NCBI RefSeq assembly: GCF_000952685.1
Contig: NZ_JYHV01000011.1
Span: 365,019 to 429,018 of the forward strand
Source: Stutzerimonas stutzeri
GTDB lineage: Bacteria > Pseudomonadota > Gammaproteobacteria > Pseudomonadales > Pseudomonadaceae
Direction: 5' to 3'
DNA: 64,000 nucleotides
The notes beneath the pieces were generated by a model. The model searched no databases, was not told the origin of the DNA, and saw nothing but the letters and a program-made list of their open reading frames with translations. The translations under genes and the position numbers were made by a program. Position 1 is the first letter of the stretch. The number at the start of each line of letters is the position of its first letter. Shown here piece by piece: positions 45,049 through 54,386 of the stretch.

Positions 45049-46554
45049 TCAGCGTGACGAGGCGTGCCCTTTGCCCGCTTGCAACTCGAACGCGATACTC
45101 CAGTTGTGCAGCGGATAGGGTTTGTCCACCAGTGCGGCGATGTTGGCTTCGCGCGGCATGCCTTCGTCCGGCAAGTATTCGTAGCGGGCGTCGGCCTGGC
45201 TCGGGTCGCTGTCGCGTAATTCACCGGCGCCTCCAACCCCATGGCTGGCATAGCGGATGCGCGGCGTGCCGACCAGATCGCGGCCGGCATTCAGGCGCAC
45301 AACCGTGTCGGCGACGATCTCCACGGCTTCGATCGGCACCTCGCCCTGCTCGTCGATCAGGATGAAGCCGCGGTTCTCGATCGGCCGTGCCTGATGGCCG
45401 AGATAGGGTTGGTCGAATACCAGCGGCGGGGACGGCACATGGAAGTCAATGAGTATTTCGCGATCTTCGTAAGTGGCGCCGCGCGGCGACAGCGGTTGCC
45501 AGTTGCGGCCCTCTATCACCACCTGGTGATAGACCTTGCCGAGCATCTGGCCGAACCAGCGATAACCATTGGCCGACAGGTGAGTGCCCTTGTCCACGTA
45601 GGGGTAAACCGGCCCGGCGAGGTACCAGTTCGGCTCCTCCTGCGCCAGTTCCCACTGCGCCATGCCGATGTCGAGGCTGCCATTGACCACCGATGATTTG
45701 GCATCGGTCTGGTAGCTGATGAACGCCGGCATCCGCTGCTGTCCGGCGATCGCCTGCGCGGTATCGGCGTTCAGGTCGTCGCGCAGCTGGCGCAGCATCT
45801 TCTTGTAGTAAGCCTTGTCGTTGATGCCACCCTGGGTCTGCGAGTAGTCGTATTCACCCTGCAGCCAGAAGAAGGCGCTTAGGCGGTAGCTGGCGCCTTG
45901 CGCGTCAGCGATCTGCTTGGCCTGGTCGACCGCCTGCAGCACCCGTCGATACTCGTGGGTGCCGCCGACCTTGGACAGCTGCGCGATGGAGCGCCCGGAG
46001 GTGGACGCGTTGCTGGCCACGAACAGGTGCTCGGGGTCGGCTGCGACGCCGTGCTTTGCGAGATAGAGGCGGCGGGCCATATTCAACGCGCCGACTTCCA
46101 CGGATTCGCCTTCCTCCTGCGCATGCTCGTCCAGTCTCGCCACCGACCGGCCATCGAGGATGACCTTCGGATCGCGCTTGAGCTGGACAACGGCCCTGAG
46201 CGGCTTGAACGCGAATTCGCCGACCGGTACGAATCGGTCGCCGCTGAATGTCGCCGAACGCACCGAGTCGCCCAGCATCAGATTGTCGTACTTCGGCTGT
46301 TTCGACAGCGCCGGCCAGCCTTCGGCGGCCGAGGCCAGGGACTGACCGTAAGTGACGATGTGGTTGTATCTGGCCGTCGGCGCCGGTGCGCGATGATTGG
46401 GGGATGCCATGAGCTGCTCGCTGAAGCGCTTGTTCTGCGCGTCGCGGGTCGCCAGAGAGGCGTCGTCGGCCAGCGATGAGGCAGAGGTGCTCAACAGTAC
46501 GGCGGCGACCGTTGCGTAAGTGAAGGGCCAGGCGGTGAGGAGCTGTGCAGGCAT
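45049..46554 (-). CDS. secreted SGNH-type esterase, sialate O-acetylesterase-like
   Basis: 501 residues with a signal peptide (about 1-29). The SGNH nucleophile block reads TYGQSLASAAEGW, with Ser72 in the GQS form typical of the carbohydrate acetylesterase group. A Trp-rich loop, FFWLQGEYDYSQ, gives the Gln/Gly oxyanion segment, and the Asp/His pair is in DKGTHLSANGYRWFG. A C-terminal beta domain of 150 residues follows. It probably removes acyl groups from a polysaccharide in the periplasm or outside. The substrate is not known. Transcribed separately from the kinase gene downstream of it on the map. Confidence 0.8.
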   Translation of the reverse strand: MPAQLLTAWPFTYATVAAVLLSTSASSLADDASLATRDAQNKRFSEQLMASPNHRAPAPTARYNHIVTYGQSLASAAEGWPALSKQPKYDNLMLGDSVRSATFSGDRFVPVGEFAFKPLRAVVQLKRDPKVILDGRSVARLDEHAQEEGESVEVGALNMARRLYLAKHGVAADPEHLFVASNASTSGRSIAQLSKVGGTHEYRRVLQAVDQAKQIADAQGASYRLSAFFWLQGEYDYSQTQGGINDKAYYKKMLRQLRDDLNADTAQAIAGQQRMPAFISYQTDAKSSVVNGSLDIGMAQWELAQEEPNWYLAGPVYPYVDKGTHLSANGYRWFGQMLGKVYHQVVIEGRNWQPLSPRGATYEDREILIDFHVPSPPLVFDQPYLGHQARPIENRGFILIDEQGEVPIEAVEIVADTVVRLNAGRDLVGTPRIRYASHGVGGAGELRDSDPSQADARYEYLPDEGMPREANIAALVDKPYPLHNWSIAFELQAGKGHASSR

Positions 46555-46691
46555 GCCATTTCCTTTGTTGAACTGCGACCAGGCCCTGTGCCAAACAGGT
46601 TCGGACCGGGTCGTTTCGGAATTGGCGTTCGACGGTGAAGGCTGTGCTTAGTTCGGCTTCGGCTCGCCGAGGCGGTATTTCGACGTTTCGC

Positions 46692-48410
46692 TCAGTGACG
46701 TGATGAGGCGAGCGGCTGAGGGGCGTGCCGTGGCGCGGGTGCATTGTCCATCGCGTCTTTGATCGCCTGCGCGAGTTCTTCCAGTCGATAGGGTTTGGCC
46801 AGTACGTAGACACCTTCCTCATCGGCGGTTTTTTTCGCGGCTTCGGCGTAGCCGCTGGTGAGCAGCACCGGAATGTCGCGGTGTTTCGTGCGGATCTCTC
46901 GTGCCAGCTCCACGCCGTTCATACCGCCGGGCATCATCACGTCGGAGAAGACGATATCCACCTTGCGTCCGTTTACCAGGGCGCCCAGCGCCGCCGCGGC
47001 ACTGGTGGCGAGGGTCACGGTGAACCCCAGGTGTTGAAGCATTTCGCCGACCAGTGCCGCGACCGCTTCGTCATCGTCAACCAGCAAGACATTGCCGGCC
47101 GAGACCTGCGCCGCGACCTCCACTTGCATGCCTGCCTGGCCAGGCGCGTCCGGGACGGATGTTGCACGGGGCAGTAGCAGCACCACGCTGGTGCCCCGTT
47201 CACACTCGGTATCGATCCACACCGTGCCGCCAGACTGCCGGGCGAAACCATAGACCTGCGCCAGGCCGAGGCCGGAGCCCTTGCCGATTTCCTTGGTGGT
47301 GAAGAAGGGGTCGAATACACGTCCGCGTACATCGTCCGGGATACCGGTGCCCGAATCGATCACCGCCAGGCGGACAAAATCGCCACGCTGGCCCAGCACC
47401 TGCTCGTCTGGTGCATTCGAGGCCTGCAACAGGATCGTGCCACCGTCAGGCATGGCATCGCGGGCATTGACCGCCAGGTTGAGGATCACCAGCTCCAGCT
47501 CGCCGGGATCGACTTCCACTGGCCACAGATCGTCGGCGAACTGCACCTCGACGTGCACGTCGCCACGCAGGCTGCGGTCGAGCAGTTCGCGCATCCGGCT
47601 GATGCGATGGGCCAGATCGACCGCCTCGGGTGCCAGCGACTGCCGCCGCGAGAAGGCCAGTAGCTGTCGGGTCAGGGCGGCGCCACGCTGTGCGGCCTGG
47701 CGCATGCCGTCCATCAGACGCTGGCGGCGATCTGGATCGGAGCGGCGATCGAGCATGTCGAGGCCGCCAGCGATAACCATCAGCAGATTGTTGAAATCAT
47801 GTGCGATGCCGCCGGTGAGCTGCCCGATGGCCTCGATCTTCTGCGTTTGACGCAATGTTTCTTCGATGTGGGCACGTTCCACCATTTGCGTGCGCAGCTC
47901 GACGTTGGCCTGCTCCAGTGCCCGGGTACGTTCGACCACCAGCGCTTCGAGCTCATGCGAGGCCTGCTCGCGGGCCTCGATCAATGCGCGGACCTCGTAC
48001 TGGCGAAGGCGGCCGCGTATGGCCGCCTGGACGGCGCTGGTGAGGGTGATGCTTTGCACCGGGCGTTCGAGCAGAGAGACATTGCGCAACGCCGCGACCA
48101 GGCGTTGCCGCCAGGCACTGACCGCCGGCTGTCGGTGCTTGCTGGTCAACACCACGAACGGAAAGTCGGACCAGGCCGGTTGTGCATCGACCCACGCACC
48201 CAGGGCCTTAAGGTCCTGGCCGAACAAGGCCTCTTCGGCGATGAACACCGCGTCGGCATCGTGTTCGGCGCGCTCCAGCACCTCGGCGACGCTGTGGCAG
48301 ACATCGGCAGCCATCCCGCTGCGGCGCAGCAGGTCGGCCGTTGCCGGGCCGTCCCTGCCGATGGGTGCGAAGACGACTACTAATGGGCTTTCTCGCTTAG
48401 GCGTCGTCAT
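46692..48410 (-). CDS. hybrid histidine kinase with degenerate N-terminal receiver
   Basis: 572 residues, no membrane helix. 1-130 resemble a receiver fold without its acceptor Asp (AVFIAEEAL at strand 3) and with Arg for the conserved Lys (LLERPV). A coiled coil (140-190) leads to HisKA with phosphorylated His204 (GGIAHDFNNLL), an ATPase with N, G1 and G2 boxes (NLAVNARDAM, DSGTGIPDD, GKGSGLGL) and a full receiver with Asp490 (IVFSDVMMPGG). Its start lies inside the end of the kaiC-like gene (14-base overlap), so the two are translated together. It likely reads an input from the KaiC-like partner. No separate DNA-binding regulator is next to it. Confidence 0.9.
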   Translation of the reverse strand: MTTPKRESPLVVVFAPIGRDGPATADLLRRSGMAADVCHSVAEVLERAEHDADAVFIAEEALFGQDLKALGAWVDAQPAWSDFPFVVLTSKHRQPAVSAWRQRLVAALRNVSLLERPVQSITLTSAVQAAIRGRLRQYEVRALIEAREQASHELEALVVERTRALEQANVELRTQMVERAHIEETLRQTQKIEAIGQLTGGIAHDFNNLLMVIAGGLDMLDRRSDPDRRQRLMDGMRQAAQRGAALTRQLLAFSRRQSLAPEAVDLAHRISRMRELLDRSLRGDVHVEVQFADDLWPVEVDPGELELVILNLAVNARDAMPDGGTILLQASNAPDEQVLGQRGDFVRLAVIDSGTGIPDDVRGRVFDPFFTTKEIGKGSGLGLAQVYGFARQSGGTVWIDTECERGTSVVLLLPRATSVPDAPGQAGMQVEVAAQVSAGNVLLVDDDEAVAALVGEMLQHLGFTVTLATSAAAALGALVNGRKVDIVFSDVMMPGGMNGVELAREIRTKHRDIPVLLTSGYAEAAKKTADEEGVYVLAKPYRLEELAQAIKDAMDNAPAPRHAPQPLASSRH

Positions 48411-49920
48411 GCTCGTCTTTCATGAGAGGGCTGGCATCGCCGGTGTACGTCGGCGTGCCCAAGAATATGCCGCTGAAGTGCACGAGCGGCAGTCCGACCT
48501 TGATGCCGGAAGCGCCAAGGCGAAACTCCCGGATGCTGTTTTCGTGGCGTCCGCTGCGCTTTTTAACCACAGACATCGCGCGCCGGACGACGCCGGCATG
48601 CTCGAAGTAGCGCAGCATGATAACCGCATCACTGAGATAGCTGATATCGATGGGCGTATCCATCGGTCCCACCAGGCCGTGCTGAGCGAGCACCATCACG
48701 CTGATCACACCTTTCTGACCCAGATAGCTCAGCAGCTCGTGCATTTGCAGGATCAAGAAACGGCCATCGGGCATGGCGTTCAGGTAGCCGTTGAGGCTAT
48801 CCAGTATCACCAGTTGCGCCCCTTGCTCCTCGACGCTGTGCCTCACGGCGGCGGTGAACTCGCCGGGCGACAGCTCGGCGGGATCGATCTGTTGCAGGTG
48901 CAGCAAACCGCGTTCGATCCAGGGTTCGAGATCCAGGCCGAGCGCTCGAGCGCGCGCCAGCAGCGTGCCGATGCCCTCGTCGAAGATGAAAAACGCCACG
49001 TGCTCGCCGCGCTTGCAGGCCGCTGCGGCAAAACCCAGTGCCACCGAGGATTTACCGACGCCGGCCGCTCCGATCAGCAATGCGTTGGTGCCACGTTCCA
49101 GACCGCCGCCCAGCATCTTGTCCAGTTCGTCGTTGCCGCTCGAGGTGAATTCGCCGACGAACGGCGAGTGGTGTTCGGCGGCGATCAGACGCGGGTAGAT
49201 CGCCAGGCCGCCGGTCTTGATCGTGAAGTCGTGGTAGCCGCCCCGGAATTTGATGCCGCGCATCTTGATCACCCGCAGGCGTCTACGCTCCGCGCCGTAA
49301 TCAATGGCCAACTGCTCCAGCATCACCACCCCGTGTGAAATCGAGTGGAGTTGCAGATCGCCGCTTTCGGAGGTCTGGTCATCGAGCAGGATCACCGTGC
49401 AACGGCGCGTGGTGAAGAAGTGCTTGAGCGCCAGGACTTGTCGGCGATAGCGCAGCGGGCTCTGCGCCAGCAGACGCATTTCGGACAGGCTGTCGAAAAT
49501 AACCCGGGTCGGGTTGGTTGCGCTGACGCGGTCGAAGACCTGTTTGGTGGTCTCGCTCAGCTCCATCTCGGCCGGATGCAGCACGGTCAGTTCGAGCTCG
49601 GGGTCGAGGGCGTCTTCGGGCGTCACCAGCTCGAAAACATCTATACCATCGAGCGTCCAGCCGTGACGCTTGGCGACGAGTTCCAGTTCCTTCTTGGTTT
49701 CCGAGAGCGTTATGTAGAGCACTCGCTCGCCATGGCGTACACCTTCGAGAAGAAACTGCAGAGCGATAGTGGTCTTGCCGGAGCCTGGGCTGCCCTCGTA
49801 GAGATACATTCGATTAGGGTCCAGTCCCCCACCGAGGATGTCGTCGAGGCCTGCGCTGCCAGTCGAGATACGAGGGCATTCGTCATCGGTCGTCGGCAAC
49901 TGATCAAAGGAATCGGTCAT
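48397..49920 (-). CDS. KaiC-like double RecA ATPase
   Basis: 507 residues from ATG 49920, preceded by AAGGAG. Two RecA-type domains are present: Walker A GSPGSGKT at 43-50 and GAAGVGKS at 284-291, each followed by a catalytic acidic stretch (LSET near 72; FDEG near 313). The region that carries KaiC phosphosites aligns as T422-x4-S427-Y428, where cyanobacterial KaiC has T426-x4-S431-T432, so the second site is Tyr. No kaiA or kaiB is in the window. Such KaiC homologues in other bacteria act in stress tolerance rather than circadian timing. It overlaps the hybrid kinase gene. Confidence 0.9.
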   Translation of the reverse strand: MTDSFDQLPTTDDECPRISTGSAGLDDILGGGLDPNRMYLYEGSPGSGKTTIALQFLLEGVRHGERVLYITLSETKKELELVAKRHGWTLDGIDVFELVTPEDALDPELELTVLHPAEMELSETTKQVFDRVSATNPTRVIFDSLSEMRLLAQSPLRYRRQVLALKHFFTTRRCTVILLDDQTSESGDLQLHSISHGVVMLEQLAIDYGAERRRLRVIKMRGIKFRGGYHDFTIKTGGLAIYPRLIAAEHHSPFVGEFTSSGNDELDKMLGGGLERGTNALLIGAAGVGKSSVALGFAAAACKRGEHVAFFIFDEGIGTLLARARALGLDLEPWIERGLLHLQQIDPAELSPGEFTAAVRHSVEEQGAQLVILDSLNGYLNAMPDGRFLILQMHELLSYLGQKGVISVMVLAQHGLVGPMDTPIDISYLSDAVIMLRYFEHAGVVRRAMSVVKKRSGRHENSIREFRLGASGIKVGLPLVHFSGIFLGTPTYTGDASPLMKDEHDDA

Positions 49921-50358
49921 TCCATACTCCTTACGCAGGGCTCCAGACGGAGGCTGCGTGTCCTTGTTCCAGGCTTCGTGACGTATGGCAATGAAGCAGC
50001 TGGAACACGCCCGTAAATGCCGCGTGGCGGTCGGGCAAAAAGCCCCTTCAATCGGTTCGCCGATGGCTCTGACGAAGCTTCGCATAGATGCTGCCGGCAG
50101 GCGATAACCGAGGGGCACCGTCCTCTAATCCGACTGGGCTTTCGTCGCACCGTTCCCCTTCCCCCTGCCGTTAGCGGTCATCACCGGAACGCTGTCATAG
50201 GCGCTAGGCCACGTCGTAGAGCCGTTCGGATGTCGTTTCGCTTGTAAGGTGCGAGTGCACCGCCTGCGCTGCGCCGATGCAACAGATCGTAATCATTGGC
50301 GCTTGGATCGCCTGACCGGCTGGCCCATGATCGGGCTTTGTTTGATCAGGTGGCCCGG
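49921..50358. other. divergent control region of the kaiC-like and ABC1 genes
   Basis: 438 bases, no supported gene. The short frames here lack ribosome sites. No operator could be named by eye. Confidence 0.45.
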
Positions 50359-51669
50359 ATGTCACGACCCTCACGTCCATCGGCCTCGGCTCTCGGCCGG
50401 TTGCTGCGCCTGGGTGGCACCGGCGCGCGGATCGCTGGCAATCTCGTGGTGCAGCGCATCACGTCGGGTAAGGCGAGTATCGACTGGGCGCCGGTCGGTG
50501 AGCTGCTGGGCGATACGCTGGGGCAGATGAAGGGCCCGGTGCTCAAGCTCGGTCAGCAGGCATCGCAATGGCAGGATGTGCTGCCGCCACCGATCAGCGC
50601 GGCGCTGTCCCGGCTGCAGAATCAGGTCCCGTCACTGCCGTTCGCCCCGCTCGAATCCCACCTGCAGCGCCTTTACCACGGCCGGTTGTATGAGCTGTTC
50701 GACAGCATCGAGGCGCAACCCGCCGCGGCGGCGTCGCTGGGGCAAGTGCACCGTGCGCGTGACCGGCAGGGGCGAGCGCTGATCATGAAGATCCAGTACC
50801 CGGGCATTCGTGCAATTTGCGATGCCGACCTGCGACAGCTGCGCCGGCTGATGCCGTTGGGGCGGCTGTTCGGCACGCCCTCGGCACGGCTCGAGTCGGT
50901 CTACCGCGAGCTGCAACGCGTGATCGACCAGGAACTCGATTACGGTGCCGAGCGCAACAATCTTGAGCGCTTTCGCCAGCACTTCGCGGACTGGCCCGGC
51001 GTGCGCATTCCGTTTTCCGTCGCGGCGCTGTGCCGCCCGGGTGTGCTGGTGCTGGAAGAGCTGCCGGGGCGCTCGATGAATGAGGTCGACCAGGCATCCG
51101 CCGAGATTCGTCAGCGACTGGCCGAAGCCCTCTGCGACTGGCTCGCCGAGCAGGCATTCGGCCTCGGACAACTGCACGCCGACCCGCATCCGGGCAATCT
51201 TGCCTGGACCGATGCCGGGGAACTGGTGATTTACGATTTCGGCAGTGTCGTCCCGCTGCCGATGCGCTTGCTGCGCGCTTATGTACAGATCTTCGATGCC
51301 TTGCGCGGCCCATCCAGCGAGGCGCTGGAGGCGGGCTTCCAGGCTCTCGGTGGGCGCCAGCCAGGCAGCGCCCCGCCGCATGGCCTGTATCGCCGCATTC
51401 ATCTCCTGCTGCATCCGTTACTGCAACCCGGAGCGCAATGGGATTTTCGCGGCGCGTCCCTGCATCAGCAACTGGTCGAACTCTCGCCGTTGCTGATGTC
51501 TGCGCTCGGCAGTCTGCAGCCGGCGTCCGGTACGCTGCTGGTCAACCGCACGCTGGAAGGGCATTACTGGAACCTCTACCGGCTCGGCGCCTGCCTGCCA
51601 GTCGCTGATCTGCTGGCAAGCCGCATCGCGCAATGGCGTGCCATCGTACAACCCGACAAACCGGTCTAA
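50359..51669 (+). CDS. ABC1/ADCK (UbiB-like) atypical kinase
   Basis: 436 residues from ATG 50359; an earlier in-frame ATG at 50296 lacks support. The family's KxGQ motif is KLGQQASQW, the Ala-rich nucleotide loop is PAAAASLGQVHRAR, and the catalytic core is LHADPHPGNLAW with the metal-binding YDFGSV. UbiB/ADCK proteins are ATPases that help coenzyme Q synthesis or lipid movement. This one is shorter than UbiB and has no C-terminal membrane helices, so it is a paralogue of uncertain role. It is divergent from the kaiC-like gene. Confidence 0.87.
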   Translation: MSRPSRPSASALGRLLRLGGTGARIAGNLVVQRITSGKASIDWAPVGELLGDTLGQMKGPVLKLGQQASQWQDVLPPPISAALSRLQNQVPSLPFAPLESHLQRLYHGRLYELFDSIEAQPAAAASLGQVHRARDRQGRALIMKIQYPGIRAICDADLRQLRRLMPLGRLFGTPSARLESVYRELQRVIDQELDYGAERNNLERFRQHFADWPGVRIPFSVAALCRPGVLVLEELPGRSMNEVDQASAEIRQRLAEALCDWLAEQAFGLGQLHADPHPGNLAWTDAGELVIYDFGSVVPLPMRLLRAYVQIFDALRGPSSEALEAGFQALGGRQPGSAPPHGLYRRIHLLLHPLLQPGAQWDFRGASLHQQLVELSPLLMSALGSLQPASGTLLVNRTLEGHYWNLYRLGACLPVADLLASRIAQWRAIVQPDKPV

Positions 51670-51770
51670 GCGCTCAATGAAATCGGATTCGACCATTCAA
51701 CCAGGCCCGATTGCGGCCAGAAGGCAAACAGGTGGATGCGCCGCAACGGGCTGCGACGCATCGACTTTCA

Positions 51771-51803
51771 TTCAGCGCCGCACCATGGCCGCACGGCGCT
51801 GAA
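51771..51803. terminator. hairpin between convergent genes
   Basis: Ten-base arms TTCAGCGCCG / CGGCGCTGAA with a 13-base loop lie between the ABC1 gene and the convergent VOC gene, eight bases past the VOC stop. There is no T-run, so terminator function is only inferred. Confidence 0.4.
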
Positions 51804-51810
51804 CAAGCGG

Positions 51811-52203
51811 TTACGGGGCGCGGTAGATCGCGCACAGTTTGTTTCCGTCAGGATCGCGTACATAGCCCAGGTGCATCGCGCCGAGGCTGCCTTCACGCAG
51901 CCCCGGCGGCTCTTCACAGGTGGTGCCGCCATGCGCGACGGCTACGTCGTGAAACGCCTGGACCTGCTCGGGTGAGTTGCATTTGAAGCCAATCGTGCCG
52001 CCATTGCCTACCGTCGCTGGTTCACCGTTGATGGGCTCGGTGACACCGAACAGGCTCCCGTCGTGATGGTAGAAAAGGCGAGTGTGCCCGGAAGGAGCGG
52101 TATTGCGGAGCGGCTCGCCTGCGCCGAGCACACCGAGCACTGCGTCGTAGAACCGCTTCGACCGTTCAATATCATTCGAACCGACCATTACATGATTGAG
52201 CAT
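51811..52203 (-). CDS. VOC-family (glyoxalase-like) protein
   Basis: 130 residues from ATG 52203. Two beta-alpha-beta-beta-beta modules of the vicinal-oxygen-chelate fold are seen: MLNHVMVGSNDIERSKRFYDAVLGVLG opens the first and LGYVRDPDGNKLCAIYR closes the second, with the usual His and Glu ligand positions partly kept. Such proteins include glyoxalase I, antibiotic-binding proteins and dioxygenases; this one cannot be placed further. Separate from its neighbours. Confidence 0.85.
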   Translation of the reverse strand: MLNHVMVGSNDIERSKRFYDAVLGVLGAGEPLRNTAPSGHTRLFYHHDGSLFGVTEPINGEPATVGNGGTIGFKCNSPEQVQAFHDVAVAHGGTTCEEPPGLREGSLGAMHLGYVRDPDGNKLCAIYRAP

Positions 52204-52349
52204 GGACCCCTCGCTACGTGGTTGGATGATGCAAACACGCACTCTAGCACCGGTAACAAGCGAGCCGTCAAAGGACGGATCCCGCTGTGCACGGGGCGCT
52301 CCGACACATCCATACCGGTACTACAGACATGCGCGCCAGGGGCGGCAAC

Positions 52350-53804
52350 CTAGGGGATGGCGATCTCCCCGTTCTTTCCGGCTTCCCGGTACCGAGCCCG
52401 CAGCACATCGGCCAGTCGCTGCTTGGCCTGGTCTTCGCCGTGGATGAGGCGGATTTCCTTCGGCCATTCCGTCATCCGGGTGACGAAGCCGACCAGGTCA
52501 GCTTGATCGGCGTGTGCGGAATAGCCACCGACGCTGTCGATACCGGCGCGGATGTCGATGCGCTGTCCGTCCAGATCGACGAAACCACCATCCGGTCCAT
52601 GGGTCTGGATGTCGCGCCCCGGCGTGCCCTTGCCCTGATAACCGACGAACACCACATTGTGGCGCGGATCGCCCAGCATCGCTTTCAAGTAGTTGACGAT
52701 CCGCCCGCCCGAGCACATCCCATTGCCCGCGATGACGATTGCGGGCCGTGCGGTCTGGGTGAGGTGCTCGACGATGCGCATATGCTCGTCGTGGCTGTCG
52801 ACGGTGATGAGCTGCTTGAACGACAGCGGCTTGCGGCCTTCCTTCATACGATCGCGAGCATCTTCGTCCCAGAATGCCTGCAGCTCCTTGTAGGTTGCGG
52901 TGAATCGGCTGGCCAACGGCGAGTCGAGAATGATCGGAATCTGCGGCCAGTCGATATCGGGATCGCCTTCCTGCGCTTGCCGCCCGGATTCGCCCACCGT
53001 CCTGTCCGCTTCTACCAACTCGCTCCGCTCATGGAGGATCTCTTCCAGCTCGTACAGCAGCTCCTGAGTTCGGCCAATGCTGAACGAGGGGATGAGCACG
53101 GTGCCCTCGTCGGCCAGGGCCCGCTCGATGACCGCCTGCAGCCGTTCGCGCCGATGCACGCGGTCTTCATGCCGGCGGTCGCCATAAGTGCTTTCCATAA
53201 TCAGCAGGTCCGCGCGTTCGGGCGGCACCAGGTCAGGTAGCAGCGGTGAATGCGGAGCGCCCAGGTCACCGCTGAATACCACCCGCTCTGCCGGGCCCTC
53301 GGCGTCACTTAGTTCCAGCTCGACATAAGCCGACCCCAACACATGCCCGGCCGGCTGCAAGCGTACCCGGCAGCCGCCGCTATCCGTCTCGTTCAGGGTG
53401 AACCAGTGGCCGTAGGGCAGGGCGATGATGCGCTGCTCGACTACCTTGATATAACGCTCCAGTTGCGCCTGATCACGGCTGATGGACAGGCGAAAGGCGT
53501 CCTCCAGCACGATCGGCAACAGCCGGGCGGACGGCTCGCTGCACAGGATCGGCCCGCTGAACCCCGCCGCCAGCAGGTTCGGAATCCGTCCCACGTGGTC
53601 GATGTGCACGTGGGTGACGATCAACGCCTTGATGCCCTCGATGGAGAAATCCAGCGCCAGCTCATCGTCATCTGAATTTGCATCCTGCCCCTGAAACTGG
53701 CCGCAATCGATAAGGACGCTACAGCTGTCATCCATCCACAACTGATGGCACGACCCGGTGACGCCTTCATGAGCGCCGTGATGGATGAGTTTCGGATGCT
53801 TCAT
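52350..53804 (-). CDS. metallo-beta-lactamase/beta-CASP RNA hydrolase family protein
   Basis: 484 residues. The metal-binding HxHxDH motif is THVHIDHVG with His65, His67, Asp69 and His70; further ligands lie in PAGHVLGSAY and FSGDLG. The beta-CASP insertion (about 210-390) includes PSFSIGRTQELL and ends with GNGMCSGGRIVNYL and GGYSAHADQADL. This is the RNase J/CPSF-like superfamily; members process RNA, and bacterial ones of this length are poorly studied. It is transcribed alone. The active-site residues appear complete. Confidence 0.9.
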   Translation of the reverse strand: MKHPKLIHHGAHEGVTGSCHQLWMDDSCSVLIDCGQFQGQDANSDDDELALDFSIEGIKALIVTHVHIDHVGRIPNLLAAGFSGPILCSEPSARLLPIVLEDAFRLSISRDQAQLERYIKVVEQRIIALPYGHWFTLNETDSGGCRVRLQPAGHVLGSAYVELELSDAEGPAERVVFSGDLGAPHSPLLPDLVPPERADLLIMESTYGDRRHEDRVHRRERLQAVIERALADEGTVLIPSFSIGRTQELLYELEEILHERSELVEADRTVGESGRQAQEGDPDIDWPQIPIILDSPLASRFTATYKELQAFWDEDARDRMKEGRKPLSFKQLITVDSHDEHMRIVEHLTQTARPAIVIAGNGMCSGGRIVNYLKAMLGDPRHNVVFVGYQGKGTPGRDIQTHGPDGGFVDLDGQRIDIRAGIDSVGGYSAHADQADLVGFVTRMTEWPKEIRLIHGEDQAKQRLADVLRARYREAGKNGEIAIP

Positions 53805-54386
53805 CGGAATTCCTTCACCAGCGGATGCCCCGACAATGAGTCGAGGCAGGGAAAGCGGTACGAGCCGCTTTTGCTAATGAAGCATTTGGCCGCCGGCGGG
53901 GTTGAACAGTTTCCGGCGACCGCCGAGCGGGAGCTCGGTTACGGTGCGAGAGTGGATACGGTTGTACCGTTCGCCGGGTGTCCTTTTTACTTTGGGCAGC
54001 GGCTTGGGGCAGCGGCCGCTTTCGGCCGAGGCTGTGTAAAAACGCGTTCCCCGTTTTGAAGTCTGCGTTCCTACGTGAAATCTGACAGAGCTTGGCTATT
54101 CAGCAGACCTGAATCTTTCGTAGCGACGCGATTTTGGGGACGATCCAGCTAGTCGCGTCCAGGCAAGAACGTTTTTACACAACCTCGGCCAGAAGCGGAC
54201 GGTGGCTTCCGACCGTTCACCATAGATTGCAGTCTTGACACCGTAGATAACCGTTCCGCTTCCAAAAAAGATCTCAGCTCAATTCGACTTATTCGGATCT
54301 AGGGTCCACCATCATGTAACCCGCAGTTGCAGTACGGGTTTCCCCGCAGGGAGACGATCGCGCCTTATCGCTTACGAGTGATATCC
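53805..54386. other. intergenic region carrying an inverted-repeat element
   Basis: 582 bases without a gene. It holds the MITE-like element described next (54016-54198). The segment 54199-54386 should contain the promoter of the pqi-type cluster. No coding frame is convincing. Confidence 0.6.
54016..54198. mobile_element. MITE-like element with 29-base terminal inverted repeats
   Basis: The left arm at 54016-54044 and right arm at 54170-54198 are inverted copies with 26 of 29 matches; the shared core is GGCCGAGG, one variable base, then TGTGTAAAAACG. The 125-base interior has no open frame. Small size, long terminal repeats and no transposase fit a miniature element mobilised from elsewhere, or the two ends left by a deletion within an IS. 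Target duplication was not clear. Confidence 0.6.
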
